A DNA stretch of 64,000 nt, from NCBI RefSeq assembly GCF_000719475.1, contig NZ_JOGO01000013.1, positions 1-64,000 of the forward strand. Direction: 5' to 3'. This document shows positions 8,458 through 16,956 of this stretch, piece by piece (within the stretch, counting starts at the first letter, position 1; each line of letters begins with the position of its first letter). Position numbers and translations under genes: made by a program. Below the pieces are notes generated by a model that was given only the letters and a program-made list of their open reading frames with translations, ran no database searches and was not told where the DNA came from. The DNA is from Streptomyces sp. NRRL F-5630 (GTDB taxonomy: Bacteria; Actinomycetota; Actinomycetes; Streptomycetales; Streptomycetaceae).

Positions 8458-9417
8458 ATGGAACGACGTACAGACACCAACGCTGCGCTCGCACTCGGAG
8501 CTTCCGGACCGACGTACGCGGGGCTCGGGGAGGCGCCGTGGGCCCGGCACGCGGCAAAGGCACCTCCGCGAGGGGCGCCGGGACCGGGAACCTCCGCCGC
8601 CGGTTCGCCGTTCCGGCGCGGGATGAGTGCGGTCGCCGACCACCTCCCGTTGTGGCTGCGGTCGCGCTTCGCGCTCGAACGACGAGGAGCGCTGGCCCTG
8701 GCAGTCGTGCTGCTCGGCCTTCTCGCTTTCGCCGTCCAGCACTGGTGGTCCGCCCGTCCGCAGCCGGTCGCCGTTCCCGCGGCCGAGCACGCGACGCCGG
8801 TCGGGGCGACAGCCGTGGACGGGGCGCAGGCGAAGGCCACGCCTTCCGGTGGCCGGACGGAAGGGGGCGGGGGCACGGACGAGGGCGGTGGCACGGAGGG
8901 GGATCGGGGTGCCGGTCCGGCTCCCGGGGCGGATCGCGGCGCGCTGGTCGTGGATGTGGGCGGGGAGGTGCGGGAGCCCGGGGTACGGAGGCTGGCGCAG
9001 GGTTCCCGGGTGGAGGACGCACTGCGAGCGGCCGGAGGGGTGCGGAAGGGCGCGGATCTCCAAGGGCTCAATCGCGCACGCCCGTTGGTCGACGGTGAGC
9101 TGGTCTGGGTCGGCTCCCCGCCGTCGGGGGGCTTCGCCGCCGGGCCGGGGGCGAAGCCGGGACAGGCGCCCGCCTCGGACGGCGCGGGTACGGGTGGTGC
9201 TACGGGCGCGGGCCCGGCTCCGGGGGCGCCCGTCTCGCTCAACGCGGCCTCGCTGGATCAGCTCGACGGTCTCCCCGGGGTCGGTCCCGTCCTGGCCCAG
9301 CGCATCCTCGATCACCGTGTCACGCACGGTGGGTTCGGCTCGGTGGACGAGTTGCGCGAGGTGACCGGTATCGGTGAACGGCGCTTCGCCGAACTGCGGG
9401 AGTACGTGCGGCTGTGA
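8458..9417 (+). CDS. comEA: ComEA-like helix-hairpin-helix DNA-binding protein
   Basis: A 319-residue membrane-anchored protein related to the competence DNA receptor ComEA. A basic N-terminal region of about 75 residues precedes a transmembrane helix (ALALAVVLLGLLAFAVQ). A Gly/Thr-rich linker leads to an SLBB-type domain (LVVDVGGEVREPGVRRL through ELVWVG), then another linker and a C-terminal double helix-hairpin-helix, with SLNAASLDQLDGLPGVGPVLAQRIL and EVTGIGERRFAEL as the two hairpins. The order matches ComEA of Gram-positive bacteria, but the N-terminal extension is longer. Its stop overlaps the GTG start of comEC in GTGA, so the two are translationally coupled. Streptomyces is not known to be naturally competent, so the role here is open. 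Confidence 0.9.
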   Translation: MERRTDTNAALALGASGPTYAGLGEAPWARHAAKAPPRGAPGPGTSAAGSPFRRGMSAVADHLPLWLRSRFALERRGALALAVVLLGLLAFAVQHWWSARPQPVAVPAAEHATPVGATAVDGAQAKATPSGGRTEGGGGTDEGGGTEGDRGAGPAPGADRGALVVDVGGEVREPGVRRLAQGSRVEDALRAAGGVRKGADLQGLNRARPLVDGELVWVGSPPSGGFAAGPGAKPGQAPASDGAGTGGATGAGPAPGAPVSLNAASLDQLDGLPGVGPVLAQRILDHRVTHGGFGSVDELREVTGIGERRFAELREYVRL

Positions 9418-12083
9418 ACGGGGTCAAGGAACGCGGACGACGGAAGGAGGCCGTCGCGAGGGAAGTGATGGGGACCAGAAGCGTCAGGGGTGCGGGTGCG
9501 ACCGCGCCCGGGGAGGAGGAGGGGTCCGGTGAGGTGTTGGCCGGGCCTGGGACCAAGAGCGAGGTGTCGGCCGGGCCCGGGAGCAAGGGGGCGGGTCGCC
9601 AGGAGGGTGTGGATCTGCGGCTTGTGCTCCCCGCGCTGGGGGCCTGGGGCGCGGCAGCCCTCGTGCTGGGGCTGTCGGCTTGGGCCGGGATCTGGATCGC
9701 GGTGGTGTGCGGGGCGGTCGGTGGGGGATTGCTGCTTCTCGGTGGGAAGGGTGAGAGGACGGGAAGGGGTGAGAGCGGGCGGCGCTGGATGGTCGCGGCC
9801 GTGCTCGTGTGCATCGGCGCAGGAGCGGCGTCGGCAGCCGTGGGGAGGGCCGACGTCGAGCGAGGGCCCGTGCCGGGGCTGGCGCGGGACGGTGCGGTGA
9901 CGGAGGCGGTCGTCGAGGTGACGGGTGAGCCCCGTGCGCGGCCACCGGCGGTGCGGGGAGGCAGGGAACTGCCGGGAGAACTGCTGTGGGAAGGGGAGGT
10001 GCGGGAGGTCGAGGTGCGGGGCGGGCGGATGGTCCGGGTACGGACGCCGGTGCTCGTGGTGGTGGACGGTGTCATGGAGCCGGGGCGGGAGAAGAAAGCG
10101 CGGGAGTGGTCGCGGTTGCTCCCCACGACGCGGGTGCGGGCCCGCTTCCGGTGGGCTTCTCCGTGGGCACCGGGGCAGCGGGCGGCGGCCGTGGCGCGCG
10201 TACACGGCGAGGCGGGGCCCGTCCTGGTGGGACAGCCTTCCGTGGCGGAGCGGCTGGCGGGCAAGCTGCGCGATGGCCTGCGCGGGGCGGTGGCACCGCT
10301 GCACCCGGACGCGCGCGCCTTGTTGCCGGGACTCGTCGTGGGCGACACCTCCGGGCTGACGCCGGAACTCGAACGGGTCTTCCAGGCCACCGACTTGACC
10401 CACCTCCTCGCGGTCAGCGGGGGAAACTTCGCGGTCCTGCTCGCACTGCTCCTCGGGCCGCAGGGGCGGGCCGCGCTGGCGGAGCGGGGTGGGCTCGCTC
10501 CCCGGCTCGGTCTGTCGTTGCGGGGGACGGCGGCGGCAGGGGGTGCGCTGTGCGCGGGGTTCGTGATCGTGTGCGGGGCGGAACCGAGTGTGGTGCGGGC
10601 GGCGGGGTGCGGTGCGGTGGCGCTGATGGCGCTCGCGACCGGGCGGCGCAGGTCGATGGTGCCGGCACTCGCGGCGGTGGTCCTCGCGCTCGTGTTGTGG
10701 GAACCGTGGCTGGCGAGGAGTTACGGCTTCGTCCTCTCGGTCCTCGCGACGGGCGCCCTCCTGACGGTGGCGCCGTCCTGGAGCGCGGCACTGCGGCGGC
10801 GCGGGGTGCCGTCGCGGCTGGCGGAAGGGCTCGCGGCGGCGGCAGCGGCGCAGGCGGTGTGCGCTCCGGTGGTGGTGCTGCTCTCGGAACGGGTGAGCCT
10901 GGTCGCCGTGCCGTGCAACCTGCTTGCCGGGCCTCTCGTCGCCCCGGCCACCGTGCTCGGCTTCGGCGCGCTGGTGCTCGCGCCACTGGGACAGACGCCC
11001 GCCCAGGCGCTGGCCTGGTGCGCGGGGTGGCCGGTGCGGTGGGTGGCGGGGGTGGCGCGTGCGGGCGCCGCGCTGCCGGGAGCGGGGATCGCGTGGCCCG
11101 GTGGCTGGGTGGGGGCAGGGCTGCTCGCGGGGACGGTGCTGGTGCTCGTCCCCCTCGGCAGGACGGTCCTGCGCTCGCGGTGGCTGGTGTGCGGGTGCGC
11201 GCTGCTCCTGGTGCTGGTCGTGGTGCGGCCGGCGCCGGTGACGCGGGTGCTGGGAGCTTGGCCGCCGGCCGGTTGGCGGTTCGCCATGTGCGACGTGGGG
11301 CAGGGGGACGCGACCGTCCTCGCCGCAGGGGTGGGGACCGCGGTGGTGGTCGATGCCGGGCCCGATCCGGACCGGGTGGCCGGGTGCCTCGACCGGCTCG
11401 GGGTGCGGCGGGTGCCGCTTGTGCTGCTGAGCCACTTCCACGCCGATCACGTGGCGGGGCTGGAAGGGGTCCTGCGGGGCCGGGCGGTCGGGGCGGTGCA
11501 GACGACGGCTCTGGCGGAGCCCGCGGGACAGGCGGCGGCGGTGCGGCGTACGGCGGCGGAGCAGGGCGTCCCCGTCCTCACCGCGGCGGCGGGCGAACGG
11601 CGGGCGGTGGGAGGGGTGAGCTGGGAAGTGCTGTGGCCGCCCGCGGGTGGTGGCCTGGTCGGCGAGGAGGGGCCCAATGACGCGAGTCTCGTGCTGTCGG
11701 TGCAGACGGGCGGAGTGCGGCTGTTGCTCGCAGGGGATGTGGAACCGGCTGTGCAGCGGGAGTTGCTGCGGCGCCCCGGCGGTGCCCCGCGCGTGGACGT
11801 GCTCAAGGTCCCGCACCACGGGTCGGCCTATCAGGAGGGGGAGTGGATGCGGCGGGTGGCGCCCCGGGTCGCGTTGGTCTCGGTCGGGGCCGACAACGGG
11901 TACGGGCACCCGGCTCCTCGTACTCTCGACGCCCTGCGCGCTGGCGGAGCGCTTGTCGAACGGACCGATCAGCACGGGGGCTTGGCCGTGACGGAAGGTC
12001 CTGCTGCAGGGCGGAACGGTGGGCGGGAAGGGGATGGTGAGAGAAAGGGGGCGGTGCGGCTGGGGGTGTCCAGGGAGCGGTAA
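9414..12083 (+). CDS. comEC: ComEC/Rec2 family DNA channel protein
   Basis: An 889-residue polytopic membrane protein, the presumed channel that carries single-stranded DNA across the membrane in transformable bacteria. It has an N-terminal TM cluster, an OB-like DUF4131 region, a competence domain with many TM helices starting near LTHLLAVSGGNFAVLLALLLG, and a C-terminal metallo-beta-lactamase domain with HFHADH at about 673-678 and later FAMCDVGQGDATVL and VPHHGS motifs. All the MBL metal-binding motifs I can see are intact, consistent with the nuclease proposed for this domain. It overlaps comEA by four bases. holA, which follows after an islet and two genes, is a frequent neighbour of comEC. 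Confidence 0.93.
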   Translation: MNGVKERGRRKEAVAREVMGTRSVRGAGATAPGEEEGSGEVLAGPGTKSEVSAGPGSKGAGRQEGVDLRLVLPALGAWGAAALVLGLSAWAGIWIAVVCGAVGGGLLLLGGKGERTGRGESGRRWMVAAVLVCIGAGAASAAVGRADVERGPVPGLARDGAVTEAVVEVTGEPRARPPAVRGGRELPGELLWEGEVREVEVRGGRMVRVRTPVLVVVDGVMEPGREKKAREWSRLLPTTRVRARFRWASPWAPGQRAAAVARVHGEAGPVLVGQPSVAERLAGKLRDGLRGAVAPLHPDARALLPGLVVGDTSGLTPELERVFQATDLTHLLAVSGGNFAVLLALLLGPQGRAALAERGGLAPRLGLSLRGTAAAGGALCAGFVIVCGAEPSVVRAAGCGAVALMALATGRRRSMVPALAAVVLALVLWEPWLARSYGFVLSVLATGALLTVAPSWSAALRRRGVPSRLAEGLAAAAAAQAVCAPVVVLLSERVSLVAVPCNLLAGPLVAPATVLGFGALVLAPLGQTPAQALAWCAGWPVRWVAGVARAGAALPGAGIAWPGGWVGAGLLAGTVLVLVPLGRTVLRSRWLVCGCALLLVLVVVRPAPVTRVLGAWPPAGWRFAMCDVGQGDATVLAAGVGTAVVVDAGPDPDRVAGCLDRLGVRRVPLVLLSHFHADHVAGLEGVLRGRAVGAVQTTALAEPAGQAAAVRRTAAEQGVPVLTAAAGERRAVGGVSWEVLWPPAGGGLVGEEGPNDASLVLSVQTGGVRLLLAGDVEPAVQRELLRRPGGAPRVDVLKVPHHGSAYQEGEWMRRVAPRVALVSVGADNGYGHPAPRTLDALRAGGALVERTDQHGGLAVTEGPAAGRNGGREGDGERKGAVRLGVSRER

Positions 12084-12792
12084 GAGCGGGCGTGGGACGG
12101 CGCGGTGGGGAGTGTGGTGGAGGGGAAAAGGGGTGGAAGACAGGGCCGGAGAGTCCGGAGGGACCGGAGGAGCAAAGCACGAGGGAATGACCGCGAGCGG
12201 AGAAGTTGCGGTCGCGACGGGTGCGCGGCCTGGCGCGCTGGTGACTGGGGTGGGGTGCGCGGTGGGGAACCGGGTGGTGCGCCGACTGGCGATCTTCGGG
12301 GTGGGACATCGCGTTGACCTCGTGTAACGCGTACGGGGCGCGGAGGGAGGGGGGTGAGGAGGAAGAAGCGAGCGAGGCGATCCGGGCGGAACGCGCGGAG
12401 TACGGGACGGGCAGGGCGGCGTGCGCAGCGATCGAGGCGGACGCCGCGGACACCGGAACGCAAGAGGGGGCTTCGCGCAGGAGGAGGGCCGGTTCGGCTC
12501 AGTGACTGCTCTGGCGCTGTGTCACTGGGAGGCGGCCGAATCGGGGCTGCTCGACGTGACCGTGGAGAGCTTCGACGGGCACTTCGCGGTGCACGCGCGG
12601 GAAAGCTGGCTGATGGCGAGGGGGTTCGGGAGGTGGTGCAGGTGGTTCAGGGGCCTGCACGGCAGTGTGCGGATGGTGGCGCTCGCGAGTGTCCCCACGG
12701 CTGGCCATCTGCCGGACGCGGCGAACAAATAGGCGCCGGAAAGGATCACTCGTGGCGGCGCGGGGACTGGCCGGGCCCGGCGTCGCGGGAAG
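12084..12792. other. Interval without a supportable gene after comEC
   Basis: About 700 bases. The first 400 are purine-rich on the + strand. A 76-codon frame starting at GTG 12502 and ending at 12732 (VTALALCHWEAAESG...) has reasonable composition, but its nearest GGAGG is about 15 bases upstream and I recognise no family; I do not call it a gene. The interval leads into a decayed dehydrogenase and looks like a degraded insertion between comEC and yceI. Confidence 0.45.
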
Positions 12793-13000
12793 GTGCTCAC
12801 CCCGGAGCTTGTCGGCACCGGGCGGACGCCGGAGGAGACACGGGGCGTGACGGGAGCGTGTGGGCGCCGCGATGCCGCTCGGGCGGCTCGGACTCCCGTA
12901 CGACACCGCGCAGCTCGTCGACTTCCTGGGTGCGCCGTGCGGGCAGGGGAGCGACGGGCAAGTGCTCATGAGCGACGGTGGGATATACCTGAGGGAGAGG
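12793..13000 (+). pseudogene. C-terminal remnant of a short-chain dehydrogenase
   Basis: The frame from GTG 12860 reads MPLGRLGLPYDTAQLVDFL...DGQVLMSDGG, the standard end of a classical SDR (PLGRLG, the DxAxLVxFL helix, GQxLxxDGG). In frame there is a stop just upstream at 12848. A neighbouring frame from about 12793 reads LTPELVGTGRTPEE, which fits the segment normally found 15-20 residues earlier, so a frameshift near 12840 is likely. No Rossmann N-terminus is present. The open frame runs on to 13198 through unrelated, lower-GC sequence that includes a TTA leucine codon. This is a decayed fragment, not a working enzyme. Confidence 0.6.
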
Positions 13001-13146
13001 CTGGGATTACCCCACGTAACGGAAGTGAGCTGGGAAGACGCCAACTGGAATGCCAAATTCAGGTCAAAGAGGGGAGCTTGGGGGGTCTCCGGCATTCCTG
13101 CGATGTGGTCCCGTGTTGCCTCGAAAGCCTCAGCAGTGGTCGAATG

Positions 13147-13168
13147 TTTGAGCCTGAAGCGGCTCAAA
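13147..13168. promoter_or_regulatory. Inverted repeat upstream of yceI-type gene
   Basis: TTTGAGCC (13147-13154) and GGCTCAAA (13161-13168) are perfect arms with a 6-base spacer, ending 30 bases before the ATG at 13199. Local GC is lower than average. It could be an operator or part of a promoter. Confidence 0.4.
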
Positions 13169-13198
13169 TCGATCACGAAAAGCAGGGGTGTCCGGTAG

Positions 13199-14083
13199 AT
13201 GTTCGGCCTGGGGACGAAGAACCGTGTGAGTGGCGGGCGTGGGAGGACGGCGCTCGCGGAGGCGGTTCTCCCGGACGGAGCGGGGCTGTTCAGCTGCCGG
13301 GTGCTCGATCCGGTCGGCGAGCCGCTCGCCGGGGCGGAGTGCTCACTCACCGATGAGCGGGGGCGGAAGATCGCCACCGGGGAAGCCGATCCCTTCGGTT
13401 CCTTCGTGGTCTCGGTCCGGGAGGGTGGGTACCGGCTCGCGATCGGGAGTGAGGGATACACGCCGCACCGGGGCGATGTCCTCGTACGGGACGGGGAGCA
13501 CACCGACCTCGGGGCGCTCACTCTCCAGGTGGCGGCGCCGCCCGCGTTGCCGGCGCCGGGGGACTGGGAGATCGACCCGGCGCACTCGTCGATCGCGTTC
13601 ACCGCGCGGCACATCGGGCTCGCCCGGGTGCGGGGGAGGTTCAACACCTTCGCCGGGGTCGTACGGATCGGCGAACGCGTCGAGGACTTCGCGATGCACG
13701 TGCTGATCGACGCGGCCTCGATCGACACGAACGTGCAGATGCGGGACGACCACCTGCGCTCCTCGGACTTCCTCGACGTGGGGGCGTACCCCACGCTGGA
13801 GTTCTACAGCGATCGGTTCACGCACCGGGGCGGGGGTCGCTGGGGCGTCACCGGCGCGCTGTCACTCCACGGGGTGACGCGTACGGTGACGCTCGACGTC
13901 GACTACCTCGGCCAGGGCAACGGCATGGAGGGGGAGCAGCGGGCGGCGTGCCGGGCGACGACCGAACTGCACCGAGACGACTACACCGTGAGCTGGCAGA
14001 CGATGCTCGCGCGCGGGATCGCCGTGGTCGGCCCGACCATCACCATCGAGCTGGACGTCCAGGTCGTCCCGAAGCAGGGGTGA
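13199..14083 (+). CDS. YceI family protein with N-terminal Ig-like regulatory domain
   Basis: A 294-residue fusion. Residues about 20-110 match the carboxypeptidase-regulatory-like fold (LFSCRVLDPVGEPLAGAECSL, an FGSFVVSVREGGY strand pair, GALTLQV). The C-terminal 175 residues are a YceI lipocalin-like barrel, starting WEIDPAHSSIAFTARHIGLARVRGRF with the typical VTGALSLHGVTRTVTLDVDY and ending with a GPTITIELDVQ strand. YceI proteins bind isoprenoid or other long lipids. There is no signal peptide, so unlike the proteobacterial form this one appears cytoplasmic. The ATG immediately follows an upstream stop (TAGATG) and has only a weak purine-rich site. Neighbours do not reveal a pathway. Confidence 0.88.
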   Translation: MFGLGTKNRVSGGRGRTALAEAVLPDGAGLFSCRVLDPVGEPLAGAECSLTDERGRKIATGEADPFGSFVVSVREGGYRLAIGSEGYTPHRGDVLVRDGEHTDLGALTLQVAAPPALPAPGDWEIDPAHSSIAFTARHIGLARVRGRFNTFAGVVRIGERVEDFAMHVLIDAASIDTNVQMRDDHLRSSDFLDVGAYPTLEFYSDRFTHRGGGRWGVTGALSLHGVTRTVTLDVDYLGQGNGMEGEQRAACRATTELHRDDYTVSWQTMLARGIAVVGPTITIELDVQVVPKQG

Positions 14084-14145
14084 GGTGGCGGGCGGTTACG
14101 GACCCCGTGGGCGGGATGGCCCGGAGCGTGCGGCAGGATTTCCGC

Positions 14146-14406
14146 GTGACCGACGAGAACGACCTGAACGTGGCGCACGTACTGGTGCTGCCCGACCGTG
14201 ACGCCGCCGAGGAGGCGGCCGAGGAACTGGCCCGCCGCTATGAGCTGGGGGCCGAGCCGGAGATCGTGCGTGAGGCCCTGGCCGGTGAGGACGACGCCGA
14301 GGACGCCCAGTGGCTGATCGTGCTCCCCGAAGAGGCCGGGGAGTTCGAGGCGCAGGAGCTGGACGAGTTCGCGCGCGAGTGGGACGGCTGGCGCGAGACG
14401 CCCTGA
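14146..14406 (+). CDS. Small acidic protein of unknown function
   Basis: An 86-residue, strongly acidic protein with no membrane segment or recognisable catalytic motif. It has an alternating helix/strand look: NVAHVLVLPDRDAAEEAAEEL could be a strand plus helix, then AQWLIVLPEEAGEF strand and a final Glu-rich helix, reminiscent of a ferredoxin-like or ACT-like small fold. I chose GTG 14146; an in-frame ATG at 14116 would add ten residues, and neither has a strong ribosome binding site. It lies 62 bases after the YceI gene on the same strand. Conserved-looking in Streptomyces, role unknown. Confidence 0.7.
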   Translation: MTDENDLNVAHVLVLPDRDAAEEAAEELARRYELGAEPEIVREALAGEDDAEDAQWLIVLPEEAGEFEAQELDEFAREWDGWRETP

Positions 14407-14409
14407 CGG

Positions 14410-14640
14410 CGGAGCACGGGCGGCGCTGAGGGGGCACGGGCCGCGCTGAGGGTGGGTACGGGCCGCGCTGGCGGTGGGCACGAGGCGCGCTGACGGCTGA
14501 CGCGAGACACCTTGACGACGCGCGCGGGCCGCCCTGACTCTCGCAACGAGACGCCCTGACCCCCGCCACGAGGCACGCGGATGGCCTGCGCGGGACGCCC
14601 TGATGCCCGGCACCGGGCGCCCCTGTGCGGCCGGTTCGAG
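14410..14640. repeat. Degenerate GC-rich direct repeats before holA
   Basis: About 230 bases of loosely repeated 25-40 base units built on GGGCCGCGCTGAGGGTGGG, drifting to forms with CGAGACGCCCTGAC and CGAGGCACG. The interval 14407-14736 has no gene. The repeat edges are not sharp, which suggests old expansions rather than a phase-variable tract. Confidence 0.5.
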
Positions 14641-14736
14641 GCACCGTGACTGCGAGAACGGGAACCGTGACCGCGGGCGGGTGGCCCTCGGCAGGAGCGG
14701 GGTCGTTGTCGGTGGCGCGTGGGATGCTTGGCCCTG

Positions 14737-15720
14737 ATGGCCAGGAAAAACGCTGACGACGACCCGCTCGCTCCGCTCACGCTCGCCGTGGGGCAGGAGG
14801 AGTTGCTGATCGACCGCGCGGTGCGGCAGGTGGTGCTCGCCGCGCGGGCCGCCGACGCCGACACCGATGTGCGCGAACTCACGCCCGACCAGCTCCAGCC
14901 CGGAGGGCTCGCCGAGCTGACGAGTCCCTCCCTCTTCGCGGAGCGCAAGGTCCTCGTCGTGCGGAACGCGCAGGACCTCTCCGCCGACGCGGTCAAGGAG
15001 GTCAAGGGCTATCTGCCCTCGCCCGTGGACGAGGTCGTGCTGGTGCTGTGCCACGCGGGCGGGGCCAAGGGCAAGGGGCTGCTCGACGCGGCGCGCAAGG
15101 CCGGGGCGCGGGAGGTCCCCTGCCCGAAGATGACGAAGCCGGCCGACCGGCTCGCCTTCGTCCGCACCGAGTTCCGTACGGCGGGACGTGCGGCGACGCC
15201 CGAGGCGTGCCAGACGCTCGTGGACGCGATCGGCAGCGATCTGCGCGAGCTGGCCGCGGCGGTCTCGCAGCTCACCGCGGACGTCGAGGGCACGATCGAC
15301 GAGGCGATCGTCGGGCGGTACTACACGGGCCGCGCGGAGACGTCGAGCTTCACGGTGGCCGACCGGGCCGTGGAGGGCCGGGCCGCCGAGGCGCTGGAGG
15401 CGCTGCGCTGGTCGCTCTCCACGGGCGTCGCTCCCGTCATGATCACGAGCGCGCTCGCGCAAGGAGTACGGGCCATCGGCAAGCTCTCCTCGGCGCGGGG
15501 CGGGCGCCCCGCCGACCTGGCCCGCGAGCTGGGCATGCCCCCGTGGAAGATCGACCGGGTGCGGCAGCAGATGCGCGGATGGACTCCGGACGGCGTCTCC
15601 GTCGCGCTCCGTGCGGTGGCCGAGGCCGACGCGGGGGTGAAGGGCGGCGGCGACGACCCGGAGTACGCCCTGGAGAAGGCCATCGTGACGATCGCCCGCG
15701 CGGCACGCTCCCGCCGCTGA
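14737..15720 (+). CDS. holA: DNA polymerase III subunit delta
   Basis: The delta subunit opens the beta clamp within the clamp loader of the replicative polymerase. At 327 residues it has the family length. Domain I begins PLTLAVGQEELLIDRAVRQVV and carries SPSLFAERKVLVVRNAQ; domain II contains ADRLAFVRTEFRTAGR and LRELAAAVSQL; domain III has EALRWSLSTGVAPVMITSALAQGVRAIGKL, ending with helices rich in Ala and Arg. As is normal for delta there is no intact Walker A. The ATG at 14737 fits the family N-terminus (MARKN then D-rich). comEC-holA-rpsT is a common order in Gram-positives. Confidence 0.93.
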   Translation: MARKNADDDPLAPLTLAVGQEELLIDRAVRQVVLAARAADADTDVRELTPDQLQPGGLAELTSPSLFAERKVLVVRNAQDLSADAVKEVKGYLPSPVDEVVLVLCHAGGAKGKGLLDAARKAGAREVPCPKMTKPADRLAFVRTEFRTAGRAATPEACQTLVDAIGSDLRELAAAVSQLTADVEGTIDEAIVGRYYTGRAETSSFTVADRAVEGRAAEALEALRWSLSTGVAPVMITSALAQGVRAIGKLSSARGGRPADLARELGMPPWKIDRVRQQMRGWTPDGVSVALRAVAEADAGVKGGGDDPEYALEKAIVTIARAARSRR

Positions 15721-16433
15721 GCCGACCCGGTCCAGCCACGTCGGCGCCAGGTCGCCCCCGGGTCGGCCGGTTCCCCGGGTGCGAGCGCTCGGCGCCGTTC
15801 GCGGACAACCGGCGGCGGCACCCGCCCGAGGCCGCAGCCGGAAACCATCAGCAGAGCGGCCGAGATCCGCCAGCAGTGGCCAAGATCTGTCGGCAGGACT
15901 CTGACCAGCGAAACTCGTGGTCCTCGGGGTCGCTCAAGATCACGACGACCCCCTCCTCGTACGCGTGGGCCCGGCCTACCCGTGGCCCGGCGTCGAGGGG
16001 CCCGGGGCGGGGCGAGACGCGAGTTCCGGGAGACCGTGACGCGTTCCCCGCCCAGGCAGTCGGCGGGGTCGGCCGCCTGGCGGCGGTCGGCCGCTCGTCG
16101 GCGGGTTCGGCCGCCCCGGCCCGTCGGCTCGCCGTGCCCGCAGCACCCCCGCGTGGCGACCGGGCCGGTACCCCCGGTGGCCACCTGCCAGTACCCCGGT
16201 GGCCGTCGTGCCGACAATGCCGAGAACCCCGCCCCGTCGCGTGGACGGTGGCGGGGTTCTCGGTCGAGTCCTGTGTGCCTTCGGCGGTGAGGAACCGGCG
16301 CGATCCCGCACCCGCGTGGCGAACGCTAGGCCGCATACGGGATCTGTCGGGACGGGACGGGGAGCGGTAGAGAGGGCCCGCTGGGTCCCCGCCGTCCCGG
16401 GGACGACGGTCGGTGCCGGAAGGCGGAGGAGGC
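15721..16433. terminator. Intergenic region between convergent holA and rpsT, with stem-loop at 16220-16263
   Basis: The 713-base interval holds no gene I can support. Its one clear element is a perfect 14-base inverted repeat, CCGAGAACCCCGCC (16220-16233) with GGCGGGGTTCTCGG (16250-16263), and a 16-base loop. It lies between convergent genes and may terminate either or both. The T tract is absent, as often in Streptomyces. The rest is ordinary high-GC sequence. Confidence 0.6.
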
Positions 16434-16700
16434 TCAGCCCTGGAGGGAGGCGGCCTTCGAAGCAAGCGCCGACTTCTTGTTGGCGGCCTGGTTCTTGTGG
16501 ATGACGCCGGAGGAGACGGCCTTGTCGAGCTTGCGCGTGGCGACACGCGTCAGCTCCTGGGCCTTCTCCGCGTCACCCGCGGCAGCGGCCTCGCGGGCCT
16601 TGCGGATCGCGGTCTTGAGCGAGGACTTGACGGCCTTGTTGCGCAGGCGCGCCTTCTCGTTCGTCTTGTTCCGCTTGATCTGGGACTTGATGTTCGCCAC
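16434..16700 (-). CDS. rpsT: Small ribosomal subunit protein bS20
   Basis: bS20 binds 16S rRNA early in 30S assembly. The 88-residue, Lys/Ala-rich helical protein starts [21 protein letters not shown] and ends with [18 protein letters not shown], matching the family over its full length. It is monocistronic, transcribed away from lepA, with a good promoter at 16806-16835. A purine-rich GAAAAGG lies upstream of the ATG but is further away than usual. Confidence 0.98.
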   Translation of the reverse strand: MANIKSQIKRNKTNEKARLRNKAVKSSLKTAIRKAREAAAAGDAEKAQELTRVATRKLDKAVSSGVIHKNQAANKKSALASKAASLQG

Positions 16701-16805
16701 GAAAGAGCCTTTTCAGCTGCAAGCGCGCGGCCGGAACCGCGCGAATGTTTCGGTTGAGTGCGCGTGTCCCCGAAGCTGAGAGGGCTGGGAGACACACAGT
16801 GCACC

Positions 16806-16835
16806 AGGCTAGCAGTCGCTCCCTGAGCGGCCCAA
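16806..16835 (-). promoter_or_regulatory. Promoter of rpsT
   Basis: On the minus strand TTGGGC, an 18-base spacer and TAGCCT form a housekeeping-type promoter about 100 bases upstream of the rpsT start. The 5' region between would be long enough for autoregulation, which is known for rpsT in enterobacteria; nothing specific is visible here. Confidence 0.6.
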
Positions 16836-16956
16836 ACCGCCTGTCGCCCGTCGCGCATGGGACGATGGGTGTCTGCATATCCGACCGACTGCCCGAAGCC
16901 CGAGCCAGAGGCGGCCGGCCGCTCCGTGCCGGACGCCTCAAGAATCAGGACCCCGC

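Noticed and set aside
9312..11975. Long minus-strand frame opposite comEC
   Set aside because: Same antisense effect of GC-rich coding DNA; product is Arg/Pro/His-rich without domains.
12502..12732. 76-codon frame after comEC (VTALALCHWEAAES...)
   Set aside because: Composition is plausible, but the nearest GGAGG is about 15 bases away, no relative is recognised, and it lies in a decayed islet.
16220..16263. Riboswitch or rpsT autoregulatory RNA
   Set aside because: The stem lies downstream of both genes (convergent) and is best read as a terminator.
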